From contig JAFAMW010000048.1 of the NCBI GenBank assembly GCA_019232985.1, positions 69,304 to 133,303 on the forward strand: DNA of 64,000 bases, written 5' to 3'. Position 1 is the stretch's first letter; each line of letters starts with the position of its first letter. The position numbers and the translations under genes are program-made. Below, piece by piece: positions 19,176 through 31,200 of the stretch. The DNA is from Roseateles sp. (GTDB taxonomy: Bacteria; Pseudomonadota; Gammaproteobacteria; Burkholderiales; Burkholderiaceae). Below the pieces are notes generated by a model, which saw only the letters and a program-made list of their open reading frames with translations, made no database searches and was not told the origin of the DNA.

Positions 19176-21172
19176 TCAGGCCGCTGCGGTCAGGGCGTCG
19201 ACCTCGGCGCTCAGTTCCAGCCAGCGTAGTTCCGCCGCTTCCAGTTCTTCGCCAATGGCCTTCAGGCGCTTGCCCAGTTCGGCAAATTGGGCTGGCGTGG
19301 TTGATGGGTTGGCCAAGGCGTTTTCCACGGCCGTGCGTTCGTCCGCCAGCTTGTTGAGCTTGACGTCGATGGCGTCCATTTCCTTGCGCAAGGGCCGGGT
19401 CTGCTCGGCCAGACGCTGGCGGGCCTGGCCGCTGGCCTTGCGGTCCTCGCGGGAGTTCGCGGGCGTCGACGGCGGGGGGAGCACCGGTGCTGCGACGGGC
19501 GCAGGCGCTACGGCAGCGGCCTTGATCGCGTCCTTTGCGGCGTCCTTGGCCGCTTTGGCAGCTTCCTTGGCGGTGTCGAGCAGCCATTGCTGGTAGTCGT
19601 CCAAGTCGCCATCGAAGGGGCCGACCTGGCCCTTGGCGACCAGCCAGAATTCGTCGCAGACCTCGCGCAGCAGCGCGCGGTCGTGGCTGACCAGCATCAC
19701 CGTGCCCTCGAACTCATTGAGCGCCATCGACAGCGCCTCGCGCGTGTTCAGGTCCAGGTGGTTGGTCGGTTCGTCGAGCAGCAGCAGGTTGGGGCGCTGC
19801 CATACCAGCATGGCCAGGACCAGGCGCGCCTTTTCGCCGCCCGAGAGGCTGCCAACCTGCTGGTTGACCATCTCGCCGACGAAGCGGAACTGGCCCAGGA
19901 AGTCCCGCAGCTCCTGCTCGCGGGCGCTGGGGCTGACCTCCTTGGCCAGCCGCACCATATGGCTGAGCGGACCTTCGTCGAGCCGCAGCACGTCGAGTTC
20001 CTGCTGCGCGAAATAACCGATCGACAGGCCCTTTCCCTCGGTGATCTTGCCGCCCAGGGCCGGCATCATGCGGGCGACGGTCTTGACCAGGGTCGACTTG
20101 CCCTGGCCGTTGGCGCCCAGGATACCGATGCGCTGGCCGGCCAGCACCGAGCGGTTGATGCCGTGCACGATGATCTTGTCTTCGAAGTGATCGGTTTCGA
20201 CGGGCACCCGGTAACCGCAGGCGACCTCGTCGAACATCAGCATGGGGTTGGGCAGGCTGACGGGCTCGCGGAATTCGAACGCGAAATCGGCGGAAGCCAG
20301 CACCGGCGCCAGGCGCTCCATGCGCTCCAGCGCCTTCACGCGGCTTTGCGCCTGCTTGGCCTTGCTGGCCTTGGCCTTGAAGCGCGTGATGAACTTCTGC
20401 AGATGCGCGATGCGGTCCTGCTGCTTCTCGAAGGCGGCCTGCTGCAGCACCATGCGCTCGGCGCGCATGGCTTCGAACGCCGTGTAGTTGCCGCCATAGC
20501 GCACCAGCTTGGCCTCGTCCAGGTGCAGGGTGACGCGCGTGATGGCGTCCAGGAATTCGCGGTCGTGGCTGATGACGAGCAGGGTGCCCTCGTAGCGCTT
20601 CAGCCAGGCTTCCAGCCACACCAGGGCGTCGAGGTCCAGGTGGTTGGTGGGCTCGTCGAGCAGCATCAGGTCGGCCGGGCACATCAGCGCGCGCGCCAGT
20701 TGCAATCGCATGCGCCAGCCGCCGGAGAAGCTGTTGACCGGCGCATCGAGTTGGACGAGCGTGAAGCCCAGGCCCATCAGCAGCGCCTGCGCGCGCGACC
20801 GGGCATCCAGGCTGCCGGCATCCATCAGCATGCCGTGCGCTTCAGCCATCGCGTGGCCGTCTTCGGCCGCTTCGGCTGCGTCCAGCGCGCGCTGGGCCTC
20901 CATCAGGCGGGTGTCGCCTTCGAGCACGAAATCTGTGGCCGGCAGCTCCGTTTCCGGCATGTTCTGCGCGACCTCGGCCATGCGCCATTGGCGTGGGATG
21001 TCGACCTCACCCTTGTCGCTGTGCAAGCGATGGGTCAGCATCGCAAACAGGCTGGACTTGCCGGCGCCGTTGCGGCCCACCAGGCCGATCTTCTCGCCCG
21101 GCTGCAGCGTGACGCTGGCGTCGTCCAGTATGACCTTGGTGCCGCGGCGCAGCGTGATATTGCGCAGCGTGA

Positions 21173-21176
<4 letters not shown>
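19176..21176 (-). CDS. ABC-F family ATPase, YheS-like
   Basis: Soluble protein with two ATP-binding cassettes and no membrane segments. P-loops are GRNGAGKSS (from residue 34) and GANGQGKST; signatures are FSGGWRMR and LSGGEKAR; both Walker B boxes read LLLDEPTNHLD. The inter-domain linker (about 240-310) is rich in Lys/Gln, and a charged coiled-coil tail begins near 560. ABC-F proteins act on the ribosome as translation factors. Length (666) and the Ala-rich region before the tail fit the YheS subgroup rather than Uup. It overlaps prmB by 4 bases and ends 15 bases from the convergent asparaginase gene. Confidence 0.92.
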
Positions 21177-23211
<2,035 letters not shown>

Positions 23212-24366
23212 TCAGTCGCCTCGCACGTCCAGGGTGATTTCGGTGAAGCTGGCGGTGTCGGCCGGAGCGTCTTCCTCCTTGGCCGGAGCGCGCGATATGG
23301 CCGAGTTGTCGTTCTGCAGGCGCCAGAGCAGGTTGGTGGGCGAGTCCGCAAAGGCCAGGCCCTCCTCGCGGCTGATGCTGCCGTCCTTGATCAGGCGGGC
23401 GAAGTGTTCCTCGTAGGTCTGCGAACCCTCGGCGATGGATTTTTCCATGGCCTCCTTGACCGCGGTGAAGTTGCCTTGCTCGATGAACTCGGCCACCAGC
23501 TTGGTGTTGAGCAGGATCTCGATCACGGGGAGGCGCCCGCCCGCCGTGGCGCGCACCAGGCGCTGCGAAACAATGGCCTTCAGGCCGGCCGAGAGGTCGT
23601 TCAGCAAGGCCGGCCGCGAATCCGGCGTGTAGAACGACAGGATGCGGTTCAACGCCTGGTAGCTGTTGTTGGCGTGCATGGTGGCCACCACCAGATGGCC
23701 CGACAGCGCGTACGAGATGGCGGCTGTCATGGTGTCGCGGTCGCGGATTTCCCCGATCAGGATGCAATCCGGCGACTGACGCAGCGCATTCTTCAGCGCG
23801 ATCTGCAAGTTGCTGGTGTCCCGGCCCACTTCGCGCTGGTTCACGACAGACCGCTTGTTCGTGAACAGGTATTCGACGGGGTCTTCGATGGTCAGGATGT
23901 GCCCGGCCATGTTGAGGTTGCGGTGCTCCAGCATGGCCGCCAGCGTCGTGCTCTTGCCGGTGCCGGTGGCGCCCACCATCAGGATCAGCCCGCGCTTTTC
24001 AAGCACCAGCTTGCCCAGCACGGGGGGCAGGTTGAGGGTTTCAAGCGTGGGAATTACATGCGGGATGTGGCGGAACACGGCCGCCACGGAGCCCCGCTGC
24101 TTGAAGCCGGACAGGCGAAAGCTGCCGACCTGCGACACGGCCACCGCCATGTTGAGTTCGCAGGTCCGGTCCAGCTCCTCCATCTGCTTTTCGTCGATCA
24201 CCTCGGCAATCAGCTGCCGGGGCTGGCTGGGGGTCAGCAACTGGTCGGACAGCTGCAGCATCTGCCCGTTGATGCGGATGAGCACTGGCATATTGGCCGA
24301 CAAGTAGACGTCGGAGGCGCCTTTGTCGGCCATCAGCCGCAGGATGCGTTCCATGTTTCCGCTCAT
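23212..24366 (-). CDS. pilU: Type IV pilus retraction ATPase PilU-like
   Basis: Hexameric AAA-type ATPase for pilus disassembly. Walker A is GATGTGKST (residues 132-140); the Asp box is DPVEYLF, Walker B is DCILIGEIRD and the His box is MHANNSYQ. The C-terminus extends past the PilT end with SPTNLLWRL and an acidic tail, which favours PilU over PilT. I use ATG 24366 (384 residues) as the normal family start. No pilT lies beside it; instead the gene sits between dapD and dapE. Confidence 0.88.
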   Translation of the reverse strand: MSGNMERILRLMADKGASDVYLSANMPVLIRINGQMLQLSDQLLTPSQPRQLIAEVIDEKQMEELDRTCELNMAVAVSQVGSFRLSGFKQRGSVAAVFRHIPHVIPTLETLNLPPVLGKLVLEKRGLILMVGATGTGKSTTLAAMLEHRNLNMAGHILTIEDPVEYLFTNKRSVVNQREVGRDTSNLQIALKNALRQSPDCILIGEIRDRDTMTAAISYALSGHLVVATMHANNSYQALNRILSFYTPDSRPALLNDLSAGLKAIVSQRLVRATAGGRLPVIEILLNTKLVAEFIEQGNFTAVKEAMEKSIAEGSQTYEEHFARLIKDGSISREEGLAFADSPTNLLWRLQNDNSAISRAPAKEEDAPADTASFTEITLDVRGD

Positions 24367-24445
24367 TGCAATGCTTTCCTCATGTTCGGCAGGGGATGGG
24401 CTGATGCTGCGGGCCGCAGGACAGGGGGCTCGAAACCAGGCGCGA

Positions 24446-25270
24446 TCAAGAACGCAAAAGATCGTTGATGGAGGTCTTGGCGCGGGTCTGCGCATCCACC
24501 CGCTTGACGATGATGGCGGCATACAGGCTGTAGCGGCCCTCGTCCTTGGGCAGGCTGCCGCTGATCACGACCGAGCCGGCCGGCACGCGGCCATAGCTGA
24601 TCTCGCCGGTGGCGCGATCAAAGATGGGCGTGCTCTGGCCCAGGTACACGCCCATGGAGATGACCGAGTTTTCCTCGACGATCACGCCCTCGACCACCTC
24701 GGAGCGCGCGCCGATGAAGCAGTTGTCCTCGATGATGGTCGGGTTGGCCTGCAGCGGTTCCAGCACGCCGCCGATGCCCACGCCGCCCGACAGGTGCACG
24801 TGCTTGCCGATCTGCGCGCAGGAGCCGACGGTGGCCCAGGTGTCGACCATGGTGCCTTCGTCGACGTAGGCGCCGATGTTGACGTAGGACGGCATCAGCA
24901 CCACGTTCTTGGCCTGGAAGCTGCCGCGGCGCGCCACGGCGGGCGGCACCACGCGCACGCCGCTGGCGCGCAGCGCGGTCTCGTCCATGCTGCCGTACTT
25001 GCTGGGCACCTTGTCGAAGAAGGTCAGGGGGCCATCGCCCATCATCTGGTTGTCGTTCAGGCGGAACGACAGCAGCACGGCCTTTTTCAGCCATTGGTGC
25101 ACGGTCCACTGGCCCACGGCCTGCCGTTCGGCCACGCGCAGGCGTCCTGCGTCGAGTTCGTCGAGCACGTGGTTCACCGCTTCGCGGACCTGCGCCGGCG
25201 CGTTGCCGGGGCTGAGGGAGGCTCGATCTTCCCAGGCTTGATCGATCAGGGCTTGCAGTTGTTGGCTCAT
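24446..25270 (-). CDS. dapD: Tetrahydrodipicolinate N-succinyltransferase
   Basis: Transfers succinyl from succinyl-CoA to tetrahydrodipicolinate, opening the succinylase branch of lysine/diaminopimelate synthesis. The 274-residue protein has the left-handed beta-helix pattern of hexapeptide transferases ([35 protein letters not shown]) and a family-typical end. It lies 84 bases after dapC on the same strand. Confidence 0.97.
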   Translation of the reverse strand: MSQQLQALIDQAWEDRASLSPGNAPAQVREAVNHVLDELDAGRLRVAERQAVGQWTVHQWLKKAVLLSFRLNDNQMMGDGPLTFFDKVPSKYGSMDETALRASGVRVVPPAVARRGSFQAKNVVLMPSYVNIGAYVDEGTMVDTWATVGSCAQIGKHVHLSGGVGIGGVLEPLQANPTIIEDNCFIGARSEVVEGVIVEENSVISMGVYLGQSTPIFDRATGEISYGRVPAGSVVISGSLPKDEGRYSLYAAIIVKRVDAQTRAKTSINDLLRS

Positions 25271-25354
25271 GAGGTGATGCGGTGTTCTAGGACTGAAGAT
25301 GCGCCCGCAAGGCGGCGGGCCGACGTATGGAAAACAGGCGATTCGGCGGTCAAT

Positions 25355-26578
25355 TCAGCGGGATGGATAGCCCTTGACGAAGGCGCGGATGCGTTCAGCC
25401 GCTTCCTGGCATTCGGACTGCTCGGCCACCAGGGCCAGGCGGATACGCCCGACGCCCGGGTTGACGCCATGGGCGGTTCGCGCCAGCAGGCTGCCCGGCA
25501 GCACGGTCACATTGTATTGAGCCAGCAACTCCAGGGCGAAACGGATGTCGTCGCCGGCCGCAATATGCGGGGGCACGCCGGCCCAGAGGTAAAAGCCGGC
25601 GTCAGGCAGGCGCACGTCCAGCACCTCGGCCAGCAGCGGCGTGATGCGCTCGAACTTGGCCCGGTATTCGGCGCGGTTGGCCACCACATGCGATTCATCG
25701 TGCCAGGCGTCTACGCTGGCCGCCTGCACCAGCGGATTCATGGCGCTGCCGTGGTAGGTGCGGTAGAGCAGGAAAGCCTTGATCAGGCTGGCATCGCCGG
25801 CCACGAAGCCGGCACGCAGACCTGGCACGTTGGAGCGCTTGGACAGGCTGGTCAGCGCGATCAGGTTGCGAAAGTCGCTGCGGCCCAGCTTGAGGGCTGC
25901 TTCCAGGCCACCCAGCGGCGCCTCGTCGCGGAAGTAGATTTCCGAGTAGCACTCGTCGGAGGCGATGACGAAGCCGTGGCGGTCGCTCAGGTCGAACAGG
26001 CGCTGCCATTCGGACAGCGGCATGACGGCGCCCGTCGGGTTGCCTGGCGAGCACACATACAGCAGCTGCGTGCGCGCCCAGGTGGCCGCGTCGATCTGTT
26101 CCCAGTCGATGGCGAAGTTGCGCGCCGGGTCTGAATTGGCGAATACAGGCTGGGCGCCGGCCAGCAGGGCAGCCCCTTCGTAGATTTGATAGAAGGGGTT
26201 GGGGCAGACCACGGTGGGCGAGGGCGCGCTGGCGTCGATGACGGTCTGGGCCAGGGAGAACAGCGCCTCGCGCGAGCCATTGACGGGCAGCACCTGGGTC
26301 GACGGATCAATCTGGACCCCGTAGCGGCGTTGCAGCCATGCGGCGCAGGCTTCGCGGAGCCGGTTTTCTCCTACGGTGGCAGGGTAGTTTGACAAGCCGG
26401 CCATGGCACCCACGATGGCGCGTTCCACCAGTTGCGGCGCCGCGTGCTTGGGTTCGCCAATGCCCAGGCTGATGGGCCGCAGAGCCGGATTGGGCCGAAT
26501 GTCACGGGTGAGTTGACGAAGACGTTCGAAGGGATAGGGCTGGAGCCGGTTCAGCAGGGGGTTCACGCGCGCGTTCAT
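25355..26578 (-). CDS. dapC: N-succinyldiaminopimelate aminotransferase
   Basis: PLP class I/II aminotransferase acting between DapD and DapE. The PLP lysine lies in LTSLSKRSNVPGLRAGF, and NPTG, DECYSEIYF and the C-terminal RIRLAL arginine motif are present. Length is 407 residues. The close linkage with dapD and dapE supports DapC over other aminotransferases of the fold. It is the first gene of the leftward dap cluster and is divergent from an orphan solute-binding protein. Confidence 0.94.
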   Translation of the reverse strand: MNARVNPLLNRLQPYPFERLRQLTRDIRPNPALRPISLGIGEPKHAAPQLVERAIVGAMAGLSNYPATVGENRLREACAAWLQRRYGVQIDPSTQVLPVNGSREALFSLAQTVIDASAPSPTVVCPNPFYQIYEGAALLAGAQPVFANSDPARNFAIDWEQIDAATWARTQLLYVCSPGNPTGAVMPLSEWQRLFDLSDRHGFVIASDECYSEIYFRDEAPLGGLEAALKLGRSDFRNLIALTSLSKRSNVPGLRAGFVAGDASLIKAFLLYRTYHGSAMNPLVQAASVDAWHDESHVVANRAEYRAKFERITPLLAEVLDVRLPDAGFYLWAGVPPHIAAGDDIRFALELLAQYNVTVLPGSLLARTAHGVNPGVGRIRLALVAEQSECQEAAERIRAFVKGYPSR

Positions 26579-26641
26579 GTCGACATCATAGGCTTTACCG
26601 ACTTTACACAGGAGCGGCCCTGTGGAGGTGGTACGCTTTTG

Positions 26642-26668
26642 GCCATCGATGGGTTGACCATCGATGGC
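26642..26668. promoter_or_regulatory. Two copies of the palindrome CCATCGATGG, 5 bases apart
   Basis: GCCATCGATGG, then GTTGA, then CCATCGATGGC. Each half is itself a perfect 10-bp palindrome, and the pair also forms an 11-bp hairpin. It lies 24 bases before the start of the solute-binding protein gene and about 65 bases above dapC. It could be a tandem operator or an RNA hairpin at the ribosome site; no known binding protein is recognised. Confidence 0.55.
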
Positions 26669-26691
26669 GCCAGCATTCCGTGGATGCGCGC

Positions 26692-27573
26692 ATGAACTCC
26701 AGACGAGGCTTGTATTCCAGCGTGGTGACGAATTCCTGGCGACCCAATCGATTGTGTATTCGGTGGTGCATTGCGCGCATAGGCCAAAGAGGGTGGCTGC
26801 TGGCTATCGCGGCCCTCGGCCTGGCTGCGGGCTCGCACGCCATTGCACAAGCTGCCGAATGCACGAAAGTCGTCGTCACAGCCGACCCCGAATTTCCACC
26901 CTACGCCTGGTACGACGGCAAGCAATTGCGCGGGGCCAGCGTGGATGTGGTCACGTCAGTGCTGGACAGCATGCATCTGCCCTATGAACTGCGCTATGTC
27001 GGCCCCTTCGTGCGCGTGTTGCGCAGCGCGCGGTTCGGCGAGGTCGACATCGTCACCGAACTCAAGCGCAACCCGGAGCGCGAGCAGTTTCTGGTGTTTT
27101 CCGAGTCGCCCATCTTCAGCAATCCGAGTTCGGTCTTCGTTCGCAGCGACGTCAGCAGGACCGTGAACAGCCGTGAAGCGCTGGTCGGGCTGCGGGGCGG
27201 CGTGACGCACGGCACCAAGTTCGGCGACGGCATGGACGAATACATCGACGCTCACTTGAGCGTCGAAGTGGCGCCGGGCATCAAGGAAAACTTTGCCAAG
27301 TTGGCCGCGGGACGCATCGACTATTTCCTGTCGCCGCACTACCCGGCGCTGAGCTACCTGATTGCCAGCGGCAGGGCCGATCAATTCCAGGCGCTCAAGC
27401 CCTTCGTGGCCCAGGCCATGAACTACGTCGGGTGGTCGCGCAAGAGCGCCTGCCTGGCGCGCCTGGACGAATTCAATGCCGGCTTGCGCCGCTATCTGGC
27501 CTCCATCAACAGCATGCGCCTGGTTGAAGCCAGTTATGACCTCTGGCAGCACAGCCCGCAAATGGTGCGTTGA
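26692..27573 (+). CDS. Orphan periplasmic solute-binding protein (SBP family 3)
   Basis: The 293-residue exported protein has a long Arg-rich head, then a hydrophobic signal segment (LLAIAALGLAAG...AIAQAA). The mature part begins CTKVVVTADPEFPPYAWYDG, typical of amino-acid/polar solute binding proteins, and the LRGGVTHGTKFGD and GRIDYFLSPHYPALSYL blocks fit the two-lobed fold. No permease or ATPase gene lies beside it, so it is an orphan binder or feeds another system. ATG 26692 is preferred; GTG 26680 is possible. Ligand is unknown. Confidence 0.82.
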   Translation: MNSRRGLYSSVVTNSWRPNRLCIRWCIARIGQRGWLLAIAALGLAAGSHAIAQAAECTKVVVTADPEFPPYAWYDGKQLRGASVDVVTSVLDSMHLPYELRYVGPFVRVLRSARFGEVDIVTELKRNPEREQFLVFSESPIFSNPSSVFVRSDVSRTVNSREALVGLRGGVTHGTKFGDGMDEYIDAHLSVEVAPGIKENFAKLAAGRIDYFLSPHYPALSYLIASGRADQFQALKPFVAQAMNYVGWSRKSACLARLDEFNAGLRRYLASINSMRLVEASYDLWQHSPQMVR

Positions 27574-27587
27574 GGGCCCGCCCAGGC

Positions 27588-28100
27588 TCAGAGCAGGCCG
27601 GTTTCAGCGGCGTGTGTGGGCAGGTCGACGCGCGGTGCCGGCTTCCAGTCCTTTTTACGGTGCTCGACCACCACGTTCGTGTAAATACCGCCGCGCACAT
27701 ACCACTTGGCGGTGATGCGGATGAAGCGCGGATCGGTGACCTTGACGATGTCTTCCAGGATGGTGTTGGTCACTTTTTCGTGGAACGCGCCTTCGTCGCG
27801 GTAACTCCAGAAGTACATCTTCAGGCTCTTGAGCTCGACGCAATACTGGTCGGCGATCATGTCGATCGTGAAATGCGCGAAGTCGGGTTGGCCGGTCAGC
27901 GGGCAGTGGCAGGTGAATTCGGGCACCTGGAACTGGATCACATAGTCGCGCTCGGGCGCCGGGTTGGGGAACACATGCAGTTCCTTGGACGGTGCCGACG
28001 GCGGGTTGGGCGGCATCTCGCGCATCTTGGGTGCGGCCTTGCCGGTTTTGGATTTTTCGGTGGGGGCGGCTGCGGGCGCGGATTTCTTGGCCATGGTCAT
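27588..28100 (-). CDS. queF: NADPH-dependent 7-cyano-7-deazaguanine reductase
   Basis: Reduces preQ0 to preQ1 on the way to queuosine in tRNA. The 170-residue protein is the short unimodular type. The nucleophilic Cys lies in [15 protein letters not shown] and the conserved [20 protein letters not shown] block follows. The N-terminus has a Lys/Pro/Ala-rich extension of about 35 residues before the family core. ATG 28094 is an alternative start. It converges on the solute-binding gene. Confidence 0.95.
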   Translation of the reverse strand: MTMAKKSAPAAAPTEKSKTGKAAPKMREMPPNPPSAPSKELHVFPNPAPERDYVIQFQVPEFTCHCPLTGQPDFAHFTIDMIADQYCVELKSLKMYFWSYRDEGAFHEKVTNTILEDIVKVTDPRFIRITAKWYVRGGIYTNVVVEHRKKDWKPAPRVDLPTHAAETGLL

Positions 28101-28177
28101 GCTCGGTGCGGAGTTTGCAGATGGAAATCTGGACTGATTTTGAACGTAGGTCGAATGGTATCATCCAGCCCCGAGAC

Positions 28178-28200
28178 AGCCCCTTGAAAAGGGGCTTTTC
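28178..28200 (+). terminator. Terminator-like hairpin in the smc leader
   Basis: AGCCCCTT (28178-28185) pairs with AAGGGGCT (28189-28196) across a 3-base loop and is followed by TTTTCC. It lies 42 bases above the smc ATG on the coding strand. It could stop readthrough coming antisense across queF, or act as an attenuator for smc. Confidence 0.6.
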
Positions 28201-28241
28201 CGTAAATAAATCAATGGTTTAGAGATTATTCCCATACGCGC

Positions 28242-31200
28242 ATGCGTCTGAACTCGATCAAGCTTTCGGGCTTCAAGTCCTTCGCCGAACACACGCATTT
28301 CCAACTGCCGGGTCAATTGGTGGGCGTGGTCGGCCCCAACGGCTGCGGCAAGTCCAACATCATGGACGCCGTGCGCTGGGTGCTGGGCGAAAGCAAGGCC
28401 TCCGAGTTGCGCGGCGAGTCCATGCAGGATGTCATCTTCAACGGCTCCGGCAACCGCAAGCCGGCCAGCCGGGCCAGCGTGGAGCTGGTGTTTTCCAACG
28501 AGGACGCGCGTGCCGGCGGGCAGTGGAACCAGTTCAGCGAGATCGCGGTCAAGCGCGTGCTGACGCGCGACGGCGGCTCCAGCTACTTCATCAACAACCA
28601 GCCGGTGCGGCGCCGCGATGTGCAGGATGTGTTCCTGGGAACGGGCTTGGGGCCGCGCGCCTACGCCATCATCGGCCAGGGCACCATCAACCGCATCCTG
28701 GAGAGCAAGCCGGAAGACCTGCGCATGTTCCTGGAGGAGGCCGCCGGCGTTTCCAAGTACAAGGAGCGCCGCCGCGAGACCGAGAACCGCCTCAAGGACA
28801 CGCGCGAGAACCTCACCCGCGTCGACGACATCCTGCGCGAGCTCAACAGCAACCTGGAGCGCCTGGAGCGCCAGGCCGAGGTGGCGGCCACCTACCGCGC
28901 CCTGCAGGACAGCGGCACACTCAAGCTGCACCAGCTCTGGTTCCTCAAGCACCGCGACGCCACCGGCGAGCAAGCTCGCGTGCAGGCCGAGCACGCGCAG
29001 GCAGTCAATGCCCTGGAGGCCCGCATGGCCGAGCTGCGCCATGTCGAGGCCGAGCTGGAAACCGTGCGCCAGGCCCACTATGCGGCGGGAGACGAGTTGC
29101 ATGCCTCGCAGGGTCGCATGGCCGAAGCCCAATTGGAGGTCAGCCGGCTGGAGGAGCGCATCCGCTACGTGGTCGAAGGTCGTCAGCGCGTCGAGCAGCG
29201 CCTGATCGAGTTGCAGGCGCAAAGCCGGCAATGGCAAGACCGTGCCGCGCAAGCCCTGGCGGACCTGGAAGACGTCGCCGTCCAGATGGCGCAGGCCGAA
29301 GAGCAGAGCGAGGTGCTGGCCGCGCAGGCCGAGGAGCAGGCGACGCTGCTGCCGGGCGTGGAAGAGGCCCTGCGACAGGCGCAGGCCAAGGCCAATGAGC
29401 AGCGCACGCAGGTCAATCAGGTGCAGCAGCAGATCCAGGTCCTGGCGGCCGAAAGCCGCAATCTGGATGAACAGTCGCGCCAGTTGCGCAACCGCCGCGA
29501 ACGACTGGCCGCCGAGCGCCAGAGCCTGGCCGCGCCCGACGAGGCGAAGCTGGCCGAGCTCAAGTTCAACAGCGATGCGGCCGACGAGGCCCGTGACCTG
29601 CTCGACGCCCAATTGCACGAGCTGAGCGAGCAGGCGCCCGCGCTGGACGAGACCCGCCGCGCCGCCCAGCTGGACGCGAACGCGCAACTGTCGCGCCAGT
29701 CCGACTTGTCGGCCCGCCAGGAGGCCTTGAAGGCCTTGCAGGAGAAAGTGCAGACCGAAGGCAAGCTCAAGCCCTGGCTGGCCAAGCATGGCATGGACGG
29801 CATGAGCGGCTTGTGGACCCGGCTGCACATCGAGACCGGTTGGGAAAATGCGCTCGAAGCGGCCTTGCGCGAGCGCATGGGTGCGCTTGAGGTCGGCCGG
29901 CTGGAAACCGTGCGCGCCTTTGCACAGGACGCGCCGCCTGCCAGGCTGGCCTTCTATTCGCTACCGCAGCCCGGCATCGCCAACAGCCACAATACCCTGT
30001 CGCGTCTGAGCGATTTACTGCGCTTGGAAGATGCCGGCCTGAAGGCCTTGCTCAACGACTGGCTGGAAGGCGTCTACACCGCGTTCACGCTCGACGAGGC
30101 GCTGGCCCATCGCAGCAAGCTCACCCATGGCGAGCTGATCATGACGCGCGAGGGCCACGCCGTCAGCCAGTTCGCGGTCAGCTTTTATGCGCCGGATTCC
30201 GAGTCCGCAGGCCTGTTGGCGCGCGCGCAGGAGATCGAGAACCTGGGCCTGGAGCTGCGCGCCCAGCAACTGATCGCCGACGAGGCCAAGAGCCGGCTGG
30301 TGCGCGCCGAAGCCGCCAGCAGCGAGGCCTCGCAGCGCCTGGCCCATCTGCGGCGCCAGGCTGGCGAGGCGCAGACGCGGGCGCACCAGCTGCACGTCGA
30401 ATGGCTGCGGCTGTCGCAGCAGGCGCAGGCCACCGGCGCTCGGCGCGAGCAGTTGGCCGAGGAACTGGCCGAGATCGACGCCCAGGCGGAAGACATCCAG
30501 GAGCGCCGCATGGTCGGCGAGGCTCGCTTCGAGGAGCTCGACCTGCAACTGGCGACGGCGCAGGAGCGCCACGCCGAGCTGGAAGACGCGGTGATCCAGG
30601 CCGAGCGGCGTCTGGGCGAGTCGCGCGACCAGTTGCGCGCCCTGGAGCGCCGCGCCCAGGAGGCGCAGTTCAGCGCTCGGGGGCTGGCGGCACGGCGCGG
30701 CGAGCTGCAGCGTTCGATCGAAACCGCGCAAAGCCAGGTCCAGGTCAACACGCAGTCGGCCCAAGGCTTGCAAGGCGAGCTCGACGCGCTCAACGACACC
30801 GCTGCGCAAGCCGGTTTGCAGGAGGCGCTGGCCCTCAAGCTCGAGCGCGAGAAAGAGCTGGCGGGCGTGCGGGCCTCTTACGACGACTTGAGCCTGCGCT
30901 TGCGCAAGGCCGACGAGCAGCGCCTTGAATTCGAGCGCAGCCTGGAGCCCTTGCGCGAACGCATCACCAAGCTGCAGTTGGAAGAGCAGGCCGCGCAACT
31001 GGGCGGCGCGCAATACATGGAGCAGCTCACGGCGGCGCAGGTGGACCTGGAGCAGCTCGCACGCACGATTGCCGAAGGTGAGGTGAAGCTTTACGGCCTG
31101 CAGGGCGAGATTGATCGCATCAACCGCGACATCGCCGCCCTGGGCGCCGTCAACCTGGCGGCGCTCGACGAGCTGACGGTCGCGCGCGAGCGCAAGCAGT

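Noticed and set aside
28101..28177. preQ1 riboswitch before queF
   Set aside because: The short queF leader lacks the compact H-type pseudoknot with A-rich tail that I would expect; nothing beyond a weak ribosome site is visible.
28161..29828. Minus-strand open frame of 555 codons antisense to smc
   Set aside because: Leu/Gln-rich low-complexity product is the mirror of the SMC coiled coil; no ribosome site or family similarity.
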